64,000 nucleotides of DNA from Lactifluus volemus (lineage: Eukaryota; Basidiomycota; Agaricomycetes; Russulales; Russulaceae), in the NCBI GenBank assembly GCA_022376515.1, contig WTXI01000156.1, forward strand, positions 22,468 to 86,467, in the 5' to 3' direction. Under the pieces are notes generated by a model, which saw only the letters and a program-made list of their open reading frames with translations, was not told the DNA's origin and made no database searches. How positions within the stretch are numbered: position 1 is the first letter of the stretch; each line of letters begins with the position of its first letter. This document shows, piece after piece, positions 45,147-55,066 of this stretch. The position numbers and the translations under genes are program-made.

Positions 45147-47335
45147 ATGATTTTCTCAGATGAACCATCAGAAAACATTCTCTTCGACTACCCTGGCGCA
45201 GATATCATTCTTCGTTCCTCGGACTCCCACATTTTCCTCGTACCAAGACTCTACATCATCAACAGCTCTCCTAAGCTGGGCGATCTCGTTCAGGACACCT
45301 TGAATTCCTCTAACATCGCGCATGATGAAAGATCGCATCCAGTGGTCCAACTATCTGATACCGGGGCAATCCTTAACAGCCTCCTCACTTTCATTCTTCC
45401 TGTATCCCCCGTCCTTCCCTCAACCATCAGCGAAGTCATGGAACTGTTTTCTGTGGCCCAGAAGTATGAAATGCATTCCACGATTGCTCACATACGGGCT
45501 ATCGCTCGTCAGGATCCATCGTTCAATAGTCCAGAGAACGCATTTTATGTTTATTCTCTTGCTCAAAAGTATGGACTTCGACAAGAAGCGCTTCAAGCAG
45601 CAAGGGTTACATTAACCTTCTCGATGACTATAGAGGAGTTAGAAGAAAGGCTAGTCATGTCGGGCGCTGCTCTTCATGAACTGTGGAAGTATCATAAGGG
45701 GGTTCGAAGCCTCCTGGCATCAGACCTTGCGGAATTCAGAAACTCCGGTGCTCGTGGTACTCTAGAAGGCTTACAGTGTGCATCTCAGAGCCCTTCCCTT
45801 ATCCCACAATGGCTTGACAGCTACATCGAGTCCATTGGAAAAACTCCCAACCTCTTCGATCTCGTTGAATTTGATATCACCTTAGCCAACCATATTGGGA
45901 GTATTATCAAGAATAGATTATCCTGCCAGTGTATTGGCATAACCAGCCAAACCATCCGCGTGTTTTGGACAGCTTTGACGGCTGTTGTTGATGAAGGTAT
46001 ACAGAAGGTAAAGAGTTTATTATAAATGACGTGACTGAGTTACTGACGTCGAATACCTTTACAGGCCGAGTCAGCTCTATCTCTTGTGCAGGAAGGAGTG
46101 AACTCTCAAATTAGATCCGAATCGAGAAACAACAGCTTATCTCCGCCTCAATCTTTGGTCGTACCCGACGCAGATTTGATACTTCGGTCGGCGGATCTTA
46201 TCAACTTTCGTGTCCACAAGTCAGTGCTATCTATGGCATCACCATTCTTCAGAGATATGCTTTCTCTTTCCCAGCCCCCTGATAGTGAACTTGTTGACGG
46301 GCTTCCCGTGGTTCAATTGGCCGAAGACGCAGAACTTCTGAATCACCTTGTCCCAATGCTTTACCCTGTCTGCCCCGTGATCCCTCACTCCGAGGATGAG
46401 GTATTATACCTCCTCGCTACCTGTCAGAAGTACGACATGGTTTCAATTCAATCCTTAATCCGTTCCGAGGTCAGCCGGCGGCCTTCTCCTGTTCAGTCGG
46501 AGGCCTTCCGTATATATGCTATCGCAAGCAGCAAGAGGCTGATACCCGAGATGGAGAAGGCTGCTCGGCTCACCTTGAATTACCCAATGACCTTCGAAAC
46601 CCTTGAAGAAGGATTGCCCTTATTCGAAGACTGGGCACTGAGGGATCTCTTACGCTTTCGCAAGCGCTGTAGGGACAACATCGTCGCATGCCTCAAGTCA
46701 TTCCTCAGGCTCGAAGATACTGTCAGCTTAAAGATTTGGATTGGTTGTCCCAATGTCCCACGTCCCTCTAGAGGGAGTACAGCAGTACAGATCGAGGATG
46801 TCATCCCCAAATGGCTTCGCGATGTTTTTGCGCAGATAAAGAACGAAATGAAAACGTTTACCCAGCCAATCCTCGACCCCTCAAGTATTCACGAGACTTA
46901 CTTGAGCGCTATTTCGTCTCACACCACTTGCAATTTTTGCTTGCGCATTTACGCTACTGAGGGACAGAGATTCTGCACGGTGCTTGAGAACAAGCTGTTG
47001 CAAGCACGGAACAAGGTAAGTCGTCATCCTTTCGACCTCCAAACACCCAGAGATTTATTCACCCTTTGTAGGTATGGTATGATCTGATTACGCATCGAGA
47101 TCCAACTTACTTAGGTTTTAGGAGTCGGTGGTGCATGAATACGGCTCCTAGCGATTTCCGCCGCAGATATGCGTGGACCCGTTGTAGAGGTAAACACTCC
47201 AGTTCTCAAGGCTGCTTCTCATCCACTCGTATAACTGACTCGTCATCATCATTATCAGGTACATATTCGGCAGCGCCGTTGGCATGCCCAAATGTTTGTT
47301 CATTTCTGTTTGTGCACCATGAGACAAGAACTTGA
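45147..47335 (+). CDS. Double-BTB protein E8
   Basis: Exons 45147-46007, 46065-47015, 47072-47335; about 691 aa. ATG 45147 is chosen because no in-frame ATG lies upstream and it aligns with E9. Half 1: GADIILRSSDSHIFLVPRLY, MELFSVAQKYEMHSTIAHIR, YSLAQKYGLRQEALQAARVT, HELWKYHKGVRSLLASDLAE, CQCIGITSQTIRVFWTAL. Half 2: DADLILRSADLINFRVHKSV, SPFFRDMLSLSQPPDSELVD, LLATCQKYDMVSIQSLIRSE, YAIASSKRLIPEMEKAARLT, FRKRCRDNIVACLKSFLR, CNFCLRIYA. The third exon is uncertain: it is open for 87 codons and may contain another intron (GTAAAC.. with an AACTGAC branch site, ATTATCAG). Core intact. Confidence 0.8.
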
Positions 47336-47687
47336 TATCGCGTACTGTGACTATACCATCGATCTAACGTGTGTTTTCGGTTCCTTTAATACCGACCGAG
47401 TATCATCACATAAGCCCTCCCAACACACGGCCAAACTTCGGTTCTATCCTCGAAGGAAGTGTTGGCTCGAATCCCTCATCCAGTTGCACTCAAGTTGAGG
47501 GTGCTTATTAGAGACGTTTTTGTCATGGAAGTGGATGCGCGGGAGTCCGGAGCCCACTAGCCTTTACACTACGAGCTAGCCTTCAAGCTTCAAGCCGCAA
47601 CAGTTACTCGCACGTCCCCACGATAACAACGCAACTACCTGGCCTGCAGAGCAGCGACCTTTAACTACACGCAGGAACAACAATGAG
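47336..47687. other. E8 downstream flank, partly repeated elsewhere
   Basis: Blocks here (CTCGAAGGAAGTGTTGG, CGAATCCCT.ATC, TTAATACCG..GAGT.TCATCACATA) recur in the E9 upstream flank at about 55840-55960. AGCCTTCAA.CTTCAAGCC also recurs near 52385. These are fragments of duplicated flanking sequence. Confidence 0.5.
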
Positions 47688-48130
47688 CTAACCATCAGGC
47701 TGAGGTTGGGTAGAGGGAAACGCACCGACAAAGAGGCCCTGTAGACCGTTTACGGCGCGAAAGGCGAGCGTGATTCCGAGTGGAATGGCGAGGATATAGT
47801 ACGCTACCATGTTGAATGCCGCGCCGAGGTGCTGTCGGCCTAGTCCACGCAACACACCGCCGCACGAGCCTGCGAGGCTATCAGCGACTTGAAACGAAGC
47901 AACAAGTGACATCACCTGGGCGAAGAGTCGCACGACGGATACGTCTTCGCTGAAGAGATAGCCAAAAATCTTTGGAGGGGTTGGAGTCAGATCTCGTGCT
48001 AGGGATTTTTTGGGTTCTGGAGCGAGGGACATACATCTTTGGAGAGAAGCATAGAAAACACGATGACAGCACGCTCAGCAACGCTGAGAGATGTTCAATG
48101 AACTTGGCCCCCAGGTCGGCTGCGTCGCGG
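47688..48130 (-). pseudogene. MATE-family transporter fragment
   Basis: Minus-strand coding shows AIGRRDAADLGAKF.EHLSALL (about 48060-48130), then, after an intron-like stretch, IFGYLFSEDVSVVRLFAQVM, SFQVADSLAGSCGGVLRGLG and RQHLGAAFNMVAYYILAIPL, the typical C-terminal half of a multidrug and toxin extrusion (MATE) transporter. N-terminal helices and the final ones are missing on both sides, and the phases of the two pieces do not fit a clean splice. Remnant of a membrane drug/H+ antiporter gene. Confidence 0.75.
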
Positions 48131-49126
48131 CGACCGATAGCACTGCTCACCCGATGAGGAACAGACGTAATTTAAACAAGCATAACATGGAGTCTTCCAG
48201 AAGGTGAGAAGAAGCCCTCCGTTGTCGCCGTTAAGCATTATGATTTTTCTTTGCAGGTATATGAGAAAAAGGATGCTGAAAATACGTCATCTTCCACTGC
48301 GGATGAGGGGATAAGGAGAAGAGAGACTAAGTTCCATCTGGTCACCGGTCTTCCACCTACCCTTCCCCCCTCTTAGCTGTGTTGTGCTGTTCGTCCCCCT
48401 ACTTTATGACCCTGCATGCATATCACCTTCGTGCTCATTTAGAACTTCAAAAGTATATCGTCTTGCTGGCCACCACCGCTACATCATCTAACCATCTACG
48501 GCCCCCCTCCACGCGGTGGTACCCTTTTTGCGCACCTCCTCCATATGTCTTTCATGTCTGTACTGGAGTTGAACCAGCTTGTGGTTTCAACAAATGAGAG
48601 CTCCAATGGAGTCACTACCGCATACACCCATTGTGTAATACAAGAAGCAGATAAGGGAAAGCGTGGATGCAAACTGGTGAGGTTTCCCGTTTCCTCGAAA
48701 GGGGGGATATCAGGTGACCCGGTAAACAGAGTCTACGGCCGGCCGGGGCGGCGCCCATTGTTGCCCAATAAATTATTTATAGGGCACCCGCTAGGTCCGA
48801 CAGCGTCGTAGATGGATATGCCCACCAACAGATATTCAAGTTTCGCACCTGGAACACACAGAACCGACAGACACGATACCGCAGCGCGTGAGCATACTAA
48901 GCAGTAGCTACCACCCACTAATAATATGTCGACCAACGGAGCGACTACCATACTTAAGGCGCCCATAACCATATACGCACAATAACTTGAAGTGAAGGAC
49001 AGTCGTGGGCCGCAGATGTGGGGAAATACGGCGACACCGCCATGGCCAAATACGCTGTCACGCTACTTCTGTACTTCAATCTTCTCACACCCAGGCCCTG
49101 CCGTTACTTCTCCCCCCTTCCCTGAC
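48131..49126. other. Region upstream of the F-box gene
   Basis: Nothing supported: short frames only. Presumably the F-box gene promoter. In-frame upstream ATG 49016 is an alternative start. Confidence 0.4.
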
Positions 49127-51073
49127 ATGCCCCGTCGTAAGAAGCCCCACGGTCGTGGTCGTAAGAAGCCCCGCGGTCGTGCGTCAAGAGGTGAGTCTCA
49201 AAATTCACTGTCCCTGTTCCATGTACCGACTTTTAGTTCAATAGGGCTCACGAGTAACAAACTCAACGACGATATCCTTTTCAACATATTCCATCTCTAT
49301 CAACTCGATTATCTTTATATCAGGGATGAAGAAGAGAGTAGTGGCAGGAATGTCCGATTACGGTGGGACCGCCAACGCTGGTGGTACAAGCTGGCTCAGG
49401 TCTGCCGAAAATGGCGGTGCCTCATCCTTGCGTACCCAATTCGACTGGATATCCATCTTCTTTGCTCTTATGGTGTGCCTGCAGCAGACATGCTAGCACA
49501 TTCACCACCCCTTCCACTCATCATCTGGTATGCAGATGGCGACCGCGAGATGACAGCAAAAGACGAAGAAGATGCGCTACTGGCGCTATCGCACCATGAT
49601 CGTGTGCACCGTATTTCCCTTTGTATGCCAACCTCAAAGTTAGGTAAATTTATCAACGCTATGGATGACGAATTCCCAATTTTGGAGCACATCCGTATCA
49701 GTTCCCATCCCGGAGGTTCCACAGGCCAAATGTTTCCTACGACATTCCAAGCACCCAATCTACGCCACGCGTGGACGAGTTGCCGTCCTATTGGATCTCC
49801 CATAGTCACAACTACCGAAGGACTCGTCAATCTCGAGCTTATGGATATCCCATCGTCCCCCTGGTTCCCCCCAAGTTATATACTCGCACGGCTTTCACTC
49901 ATGCCCCAGTTGACGACTCTTAGAATTCATTTTCACTCCCCTCACCCAAACCGTGATGTCGAGTCCCCAGCAGCGACGCATGTGATGCTTCCTAACCTTC
50001 AAGTATTTTCATACCAAGGTGTCACCGCTTACTTGGAGGGTCTGGCTCGGATTAGAGCGCCTACCCTCAGCGTTCTAGATGTCCGGTTTTTCAACCAGCT
50101 CACTTTTACTGTCCCACGCCTCATGGAGTTCATGGAGGCATTAGAAACCCTCAGGTTCAGCTCTGTCGACATCACTTTCGATGAGAATTCCCTTGAGTTA
50201 ATGGCAGGTCCCGATCCCACAGGCAGACGGCAGCAAAGGTCGTTGCACTTGCAGATCACGTGCAAACACCTTGATTGGCAGGTAGCGTCCGCGGTGCAAA
50301 TCTTCGATTCAATTTCGCCCGTACTCTCCGGTGTGGAGGAGCTCACGCTCAGCCACATGGCACACAATTGGTCATCAGACACACACGAGGTCGACAGAAC
50401 ACAGTGGCGCAAACTTTTCAGGTTGTTCAGCAACGTGAAGTCACTTGGTGTGCCAGAATCACTCTCTGGGGTACTCTCTCATTCACTACGTTCGGAGAAT
50501 GGGGAAATGTCTCTGGAACTCTTACCAAATTTGCTGGTTCTTCAATACCTTGGCAGAAACAGTGTTGAGGATGTATTTACTTCTTTCATAAATGAGCGAC
50601 AGGCAGCGGGCCACAGTGTCACTTTGGTGGCCTCCTCGTCGTCGTATGCATCGTTGCAGCAGATGCAGCGGCGACTGAAGAAGGAGCAGCGGCGCCTGCA
50701 GAAGGAGCAGCGGCGACTGCAGAAGAAGCAACGGCAACAATTGCGGAGGGAGCAGGAGCAGGAACAGGAGCAGCGACTGCTGCAGGAGTGGAGACCGTGG
50801 GAGGAGCTGTGGCCAGACTTTCAACTGCAGCAGCAGTGGCTGCCGCCGCCGCCGCCGTCGCAGGAGGTGCAGCAGTGGCCGCCGCCGCCGCAGGAGGTGC
50901 AGCTGTGGCGACCGCAGCAGCAGGAGCAGGGCTGGGAGGCGTTACAGCGGAAAATGGAGCGGAAGCAGAAACAGCGACAATGGCGGAATGAGCTGCGGCG
51001 ACTGCAGCAGAAGGAGCAGCAACGGCAGGAGGGGCAGTGGCGGCGGCGACTTCAGCACGAGAGGCAGAGGTGA
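49127..51073 (+). CDS. F-box/LRR-like protein with Gln/Arg-rich coiled-coil tail
   Basis: Start ATG 49127 is followed by a basic stretch (MPRRKKPHGRGRKKPRGRAS) that could be a nuclear localisation signal; ATG 49016 is an in-frame alternative. An intron 49191-49244 (GTGAGT..CAATAG, 54 nt, multiple of three) is likely and would give ASRG-LTSNKLNDD; retaining it keeps the frame. The F-box region is LNDDILFNIFHLYQLDY..RWWYKLAQVCRKWRCLILAYP (about residues 22-80), followed by irregular leucine-rich repeats to about 540. From 50640 on the tail is QRRLKKEQRRLQKEQRRLQK-like, then Pro/Gln-rich (WLPPPPPSQ), then Gln/Arg-rich again to QHERQR. About 630 aa. F-box proteins link substrates to SCF ubiquitin ligases; the substrate is unknown. 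The long repeat tail is unusual for the family. Confidence 0.78.
   Translation: MPRRKKPHGRGRKKPRGRASRGESQNSLSLFHVPTFSSIGLTSNKLNDDILFNIFHLYQLDYLYIRDEEESSGRNVRLRWDRQRWWYKLAQVCRKWRCLILAYPIRLDIHLLCSYGVPAADMLAHSPPLPLIIWYADGDREMTAKDEEDALLALSHHDRVHRISLCMPTSKLGKFINAMDDEFPILEHIRISSHPGGSTGQMFPTTFQAPNLRHAWTSCRPIGSPIVTTTEGLVNLELMDIPSSPWFPPSYILARLSLMPQLTTLRIHFHSPHPNRDVESPAATHVMLPNLQVFSYQGVTAYLEGLARIRAPTLSVLDVRFFNQLTFTVPRLMEFMEALETLRFSSVDITFDENSLELMAGPDPTGRRQQRSLHLQITCKHLDWQVASAVQIFDSISPVLSGVEELTLSHMAHNWSSDTHEVDRTQWRKLFRLFSNVKSLGVPESLSGVLSHSLRSENGEMSLELLPNLLVLQYLGRNSVEDVFTSFINERQAAGHSVTLVASSSSYASLQQMQRRLKKEQRRLQKEQRRLQKKQRQQLRREQEQEQEQRLLQEWRPWEELWPDFQLQQQWLPPPPPSQEVQQWPPPPQEVQLWRPQQQEQGWEALQRKMERKQKQRQWRNELRRLQQKEQQRQEGQWRRRLQHERQR
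50640..51070 (+). repeat. Trinucleotide-rich (CAG/CGG/GAG) coding tract
   Basis: About 430 bp of imperfect GAGCAGCGGCGACTGCAGAA-type units. It is open in several frames on both strands (Ala-, Ser/Leu- and Gln/Arg-rich readings). Only the Gln/Arg frame is continuous with the F-box protein. Confidence 0.7.
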
Positions 51074-51499
51074 CTGCAGCAAGAGGCACAGTGACGACTG
51101 CAGGAGGAATAACGGTGGCAACTGCAGTGTAAGGACAGCCACGCGGCTGGCCTTGAAACCGTTCTTTCGTACGCATTTCCCGTTCGTTCTCGCGATCCCT
51201 TAGATCTTCTTGTTCTCGCCAAGTCCTGTTCGATTTCTGAGACTCCCGACTCGCTGCGACCCAATTTAATCGACGATCTGGGCCACGATCGCCCTCGGCC
51301 ACGATGCGACTACGCCTCGGCCATACCCCCGTCCTCTGCGGCCTCGCGTTGCACGACGTTTCTCTGCCTTTCTCCTTTGTTCCTTTCATGTTCTGAGTTC
51401 TCTCTCGTGACTTGTGACTCCCGTTTCGTGCTAGTGTGCCTCGCGTTTCCCATTGTTCGCTCAGTATGGCATCTTTCCCCTTTTTTGTGCTTAGCTTTC

Positions 51500-52100
51500 T
51501 CCCTTTCGTCTCGGGCTGCGTGCTGTGTCTCGCGCCGCGCCCACGTTCTAGGCTGACGGCCTAACGATCTCTCGAAGGGACCGCGAGCATCCCGTGAAGC
51601 ATTCTGAGGGTGCACGCGACTTCGAAGATTATTTTAGTCCCCTTTTTCCTTTCATGATTTCGTCCCCTTCCTCCTTGTTCACCGCTTCACCCTAGCTTCG
51701 TGTCTCCTCCCCTTCATGCCTATCTCAGTTCCGATATATTTTACTTACTTTCATGGCCTTTGTCTTCGCACCGATAGCCTCGATACTTACCTATGCTTCC
51801 GACTTCGACGTGTTTACCCCCTTTTAGATTACACGGCTCGAATGTACTTAAATACAGCTTCGGAATGTACAAATGAGCCAGCGAAATCACGCCGCTCAAC
51901 AGTTGTTCTCGAAATCATCGCTTCTAAGTTCTCAAGTCTTCAAGTCTCTTCCTTCTTCAAAATCTCGCCTCTCTCATCGCTTAGACCTCCTAATTCGGGA
52001 CATCTACGCGTTCTTCCTCTACTTGCCGCTGCTCTCCACCTTTCTTTCTTTTGTCCCTCTGATCACCTTACTCCGTTTTATTTGAACTCACAAGCAGGGA
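51500..52100. repeat. Dispersed repeat, copy 2
   Basis: Second copy of the 11190-11770 repeat, same orientation. It shares TCTCGGGCTGCGTGCTGTGT, GCGAGCATCCCGTGAAGC, the CACGCGACTTCGAAG block, ATGTACTT.. and CTTCAAGTCTCT blocks, ending near CACAAGCAGG. Confidence 0.55.
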
Positions 52101-52227
52101 GAGTTCCCCGCTTTCAGCAGCAACTGGAGGCCATCCGAGTCAGGAAAACTCGAAATTTCTTAGATGCAATTAACCCAAATTTCCTTAACCCATACTTAAC
52201 ATGATTACAACTTGACTGCTCATCCAA

Positions 52228-52315
52228 GGCATGATCAAGAAGCTTAATCACTATGAAAAGAAAAGGACAATAGAGGCGTATGTATGAAAACATGATCAGT
52301 GTGGAGATGCACATC
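52228..52315. repeat. Short dispersed repeat, copy 1
   Basis: GGCATGATCAAGAAG.TTAA.C.C.A followed by GAAAAGAAAAGGACAATAGA and GTATGTATGAAAACA; matches 56206-56315. Confidence 0.65.
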
Positions 52316-53099
52316 CACCCGAGACTTGGAGATCATCACCTACATCGCACTCAAGGATCCAAGAGTTCACGTATGAAATACTAGCCTTCAACCTTCAAGC
52401 CACTGGAGCGTATTATACAAATGGGAAGAGATGCCAGATGGGGAAGATGGGGAGCATTGGGCTATGAGCTTGCAAGAGAGGCGGGCGTCCTGCCAAAAGC
52501 TTCGCATGACGCGCTGCAAAGATCGGCTATACCATAGCCGATCAGGTACCAATGGCCACTACGCCAGGCCTTTATCCCCTTTGACCGACCAAGGACGTTT
52601 CACTTTTCCTCCTGTGCAGTTACCTAGTTTCTTGGGGTGTGGATTTACTTGAACATGTGATTGCCGCTGGCGTGAACGTCTACGTCAACGCTCTTGCTCG
52701 CCTTCATTTTCCACCACAAGCGCTGGCACATAGGTCAGAGCTGACTTCTGGGGCCCTGCGAAAGAATCCAATCCTTCAAGTTAGTTGCGATGTCTTTCCC
52801 ATCCGTAGTACGTAGTACCTGATCCTAACCCTGATAGTATTCGAGCACGTGAACGATGCAGGGCCATGGCTGCGGGAGTGTAGCTCACCCTGCCATACCT
52901 TGCGTCGTGTCCCAGGTCGCATTCAAGTTGGAAGAGCTGGAAGTTAGATGGTTCAATTTTACACGCAAATGATATGATACAACATTTCTCCTCTGAGAGC
53001 CACACAAATGGAAATATGGAAATCCACTGGTGTACCTCTGTGTACGAGCACCAAATCCATCGAGTGATGAAGAGCTTCATGCCTAGCGTCAGGCAAGGC
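52316..53099. other. E9 downstream flank, nothing supported
   Basis: 3' side of E9 (minus strand). Frames of 60-100 codons lack motifs. GATCGGCTATACCATAGCCGATC at about 52522-52544 is a perfect palindromic hairpin candidate. Confidence 0.4.
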
Positions 53100-55066
53100 T
53101 CAGTCCTCCTTCATCGATTCCTGGAACGTCGGGGAATCATTAAATTAGTCATCCTCTGGGTGGTGTAAAACGGGAATTTAGTCTCAGGCTCTACCTTGTT
53201 ACAGACCCGGTAAAGTTCCTCAAAAAGCGCATCGCAGAATTCCGACCCCTCCTTCGTGACATGGACCCTCAAACAGAAATGACAGTCTGCGTGGGCCCGG
53301 AGAGCTGTTAAAAAGTCTTCGCGAATCCTCGAGGACAACTCCAGTGGATGTGTGAATCCTTGTTTGACTTCGTCCATATTCCGCGTAAGGATATTGCTGA
53401 GCCATGTGGGGAGAACATCTTTCGTTGATTCGGAAACCCCCCCAGGGCGAGGCATTACATCGGGGCAACCAACCCAAATCTTTGCGGCCCTAGTACGAAC
53501 TTCGAGGAACGACTCAAGGCATTGGACCATGTTGTCCCTACAGCGTTTGCGAAAGCGGATGAGATCTCGTAGTGCCCAGCCTTCGAATAATCGCAGCCCT
53601 TCTCCAAGGGTTTCGAAAGTCATTGGGTAATCCAATGTGAGGCGAGCGGCCTCCGCCATCTCGGGTATTAACAACTTGCTGCTTGCGATAGCGTATATAC
53701 AGAAGGCTCCTTCCTCGAAAGGATTAGAAGGTCGGCGACGAACCTCGGCACGGATTGAAGATTGAATTGAAACCATGTCGTATTTCTCACAAGTAGCGAG
53801 GAGGGATAATAGCTTGCTCTCAAACCAAGGAATCACATGTCGGACAGGATAGAGCATTGGGATAAGGTAGTCCAGAATTTCAGCGTCTTCGGACATTGGG
53901 ACTACAGGAAGCCCGTCGACAACTTCATCCGAGTCATTAGAGGCCTGGGGAAGAGAAAGCAGATCTTTGAAGACTGGTGACGCCATAGACAATACTGACT
54001 TATGGACCCGGAAGTTGACACGGTCGGCAGATCGAAGTATCACATCTGCGTCGGGTACGTCCAAAGATTGAGGCAGAGACAACCCTATCCTGTTCGATTC
54101 GGATTTGACTTGAGAGTTCACTCCTCTCTGTACAAGAGATAGTGTCGACTGGGCCTGTAAAGATGCTCGATGTTAGTGGCTCAGTCACATCATTTACGTT
54201 GCTATATTTACCTTCTCTATACTTCCATTCACAACGGCCGTCAAAGCTGCCCAAAATGTGCGTATGGTCTGGCTAGTTACATACGCACATGCGCAGCTCC
54301 TTCCATCGCGAATGTGGCGCGCCAAGGTGATATCAAATTCAGCGACATCGAAGAGTCTAAAATTGGTTCCAATGGACTCGATGTAGCTGTCAAGCCATAG
54401 CGGGATAATGGATGGTCTGGACCATGGACAACGTAAACCCGTCAGGGTGTCACGAGCACCGGAGTTCCTAAACTCCGCGAGGTCTGATGCCAGGGTGCTT
54501 CGAACTCTCTTATGATACTTCCAAAGTTCATGAAGCGCAGCGCCGGACATGATATCGGCCTTGTCTTCTAGCTCTTCGATAGTCATTGAAAAGGTCAATG
54601 TAACTCGTGCTGCCTGAAGCGCTTCTTGCCGAAGTCCGTAATGTTGAGCAAGAGAATAAACGTAAAATGCGTTCTCTGGGCCAAGGAATGATGGGTTATG
54701 ATGAGAGATGTTGCTCCGTATGTGAGCCAATGTGGAATTCATTTCATACTTCTGAGCCACAGATAACAGTTGCATGGTTTCTTTGGTAGTCGAAGGGAGG
54801 ATAGGGGATACAGGAAAAATGAAAGTGAGAAGGCTGTGAAGGATTACCCCAGCGTCAGATAGTTTGACCACCGGAAGCGATCCTTCATCATGCGCGGTGT
54901 CGGAGGAGTTTAAGGCATCGTGGATAAGCTCTCCGAGCTTTGGAGAACTGTTGATGATGTAGAGCTTTGGTACGTGGAAAATGTGAGAGTCGTAGGAACG
55001 AAGCACGATATCTGCACCAGGGTAGTCGAAGAGTATGTTTTCTGAAGGTCCATCTGGAACGGACAT
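53100..55066 (-). CDS. Double-BTB protein E9
   Basis: Minus-strand exons 55066-54212, 54154-53195, 53120-53100; 611 aa. Half 1: GADIVLRSYDSHIFHVPKLY, MQLLSVAQKYEMNSTLAHIR, YSLAQHYGLRQEALQAARVT, HELWKYHKRVRSTLASDLAE, CACAYVTSQTIRTFWAAL. Half 2: DADVILRSADRVNFRVHKSV, DLLSLPQASNDSDEVVDGLP, LLATCEKYDMVSIQSSIRAE, YAIASSKLLIPEMAEAARLT, FRKRCRDNMVQCLESFLEV, CHFCLRVHV. Mini-exon ESMKED, matching E6 and E7. Closest to E7 and E8. Intact. Confidence 0.84.

Noticed and set aside
50619..51389. 256-codon minus-strand Ala-rich frame opposite the F-box tail
   Set aside because: Created by the CAG/CGG repeat being open in several frames; the plus frame is continuous with the F-box domain.
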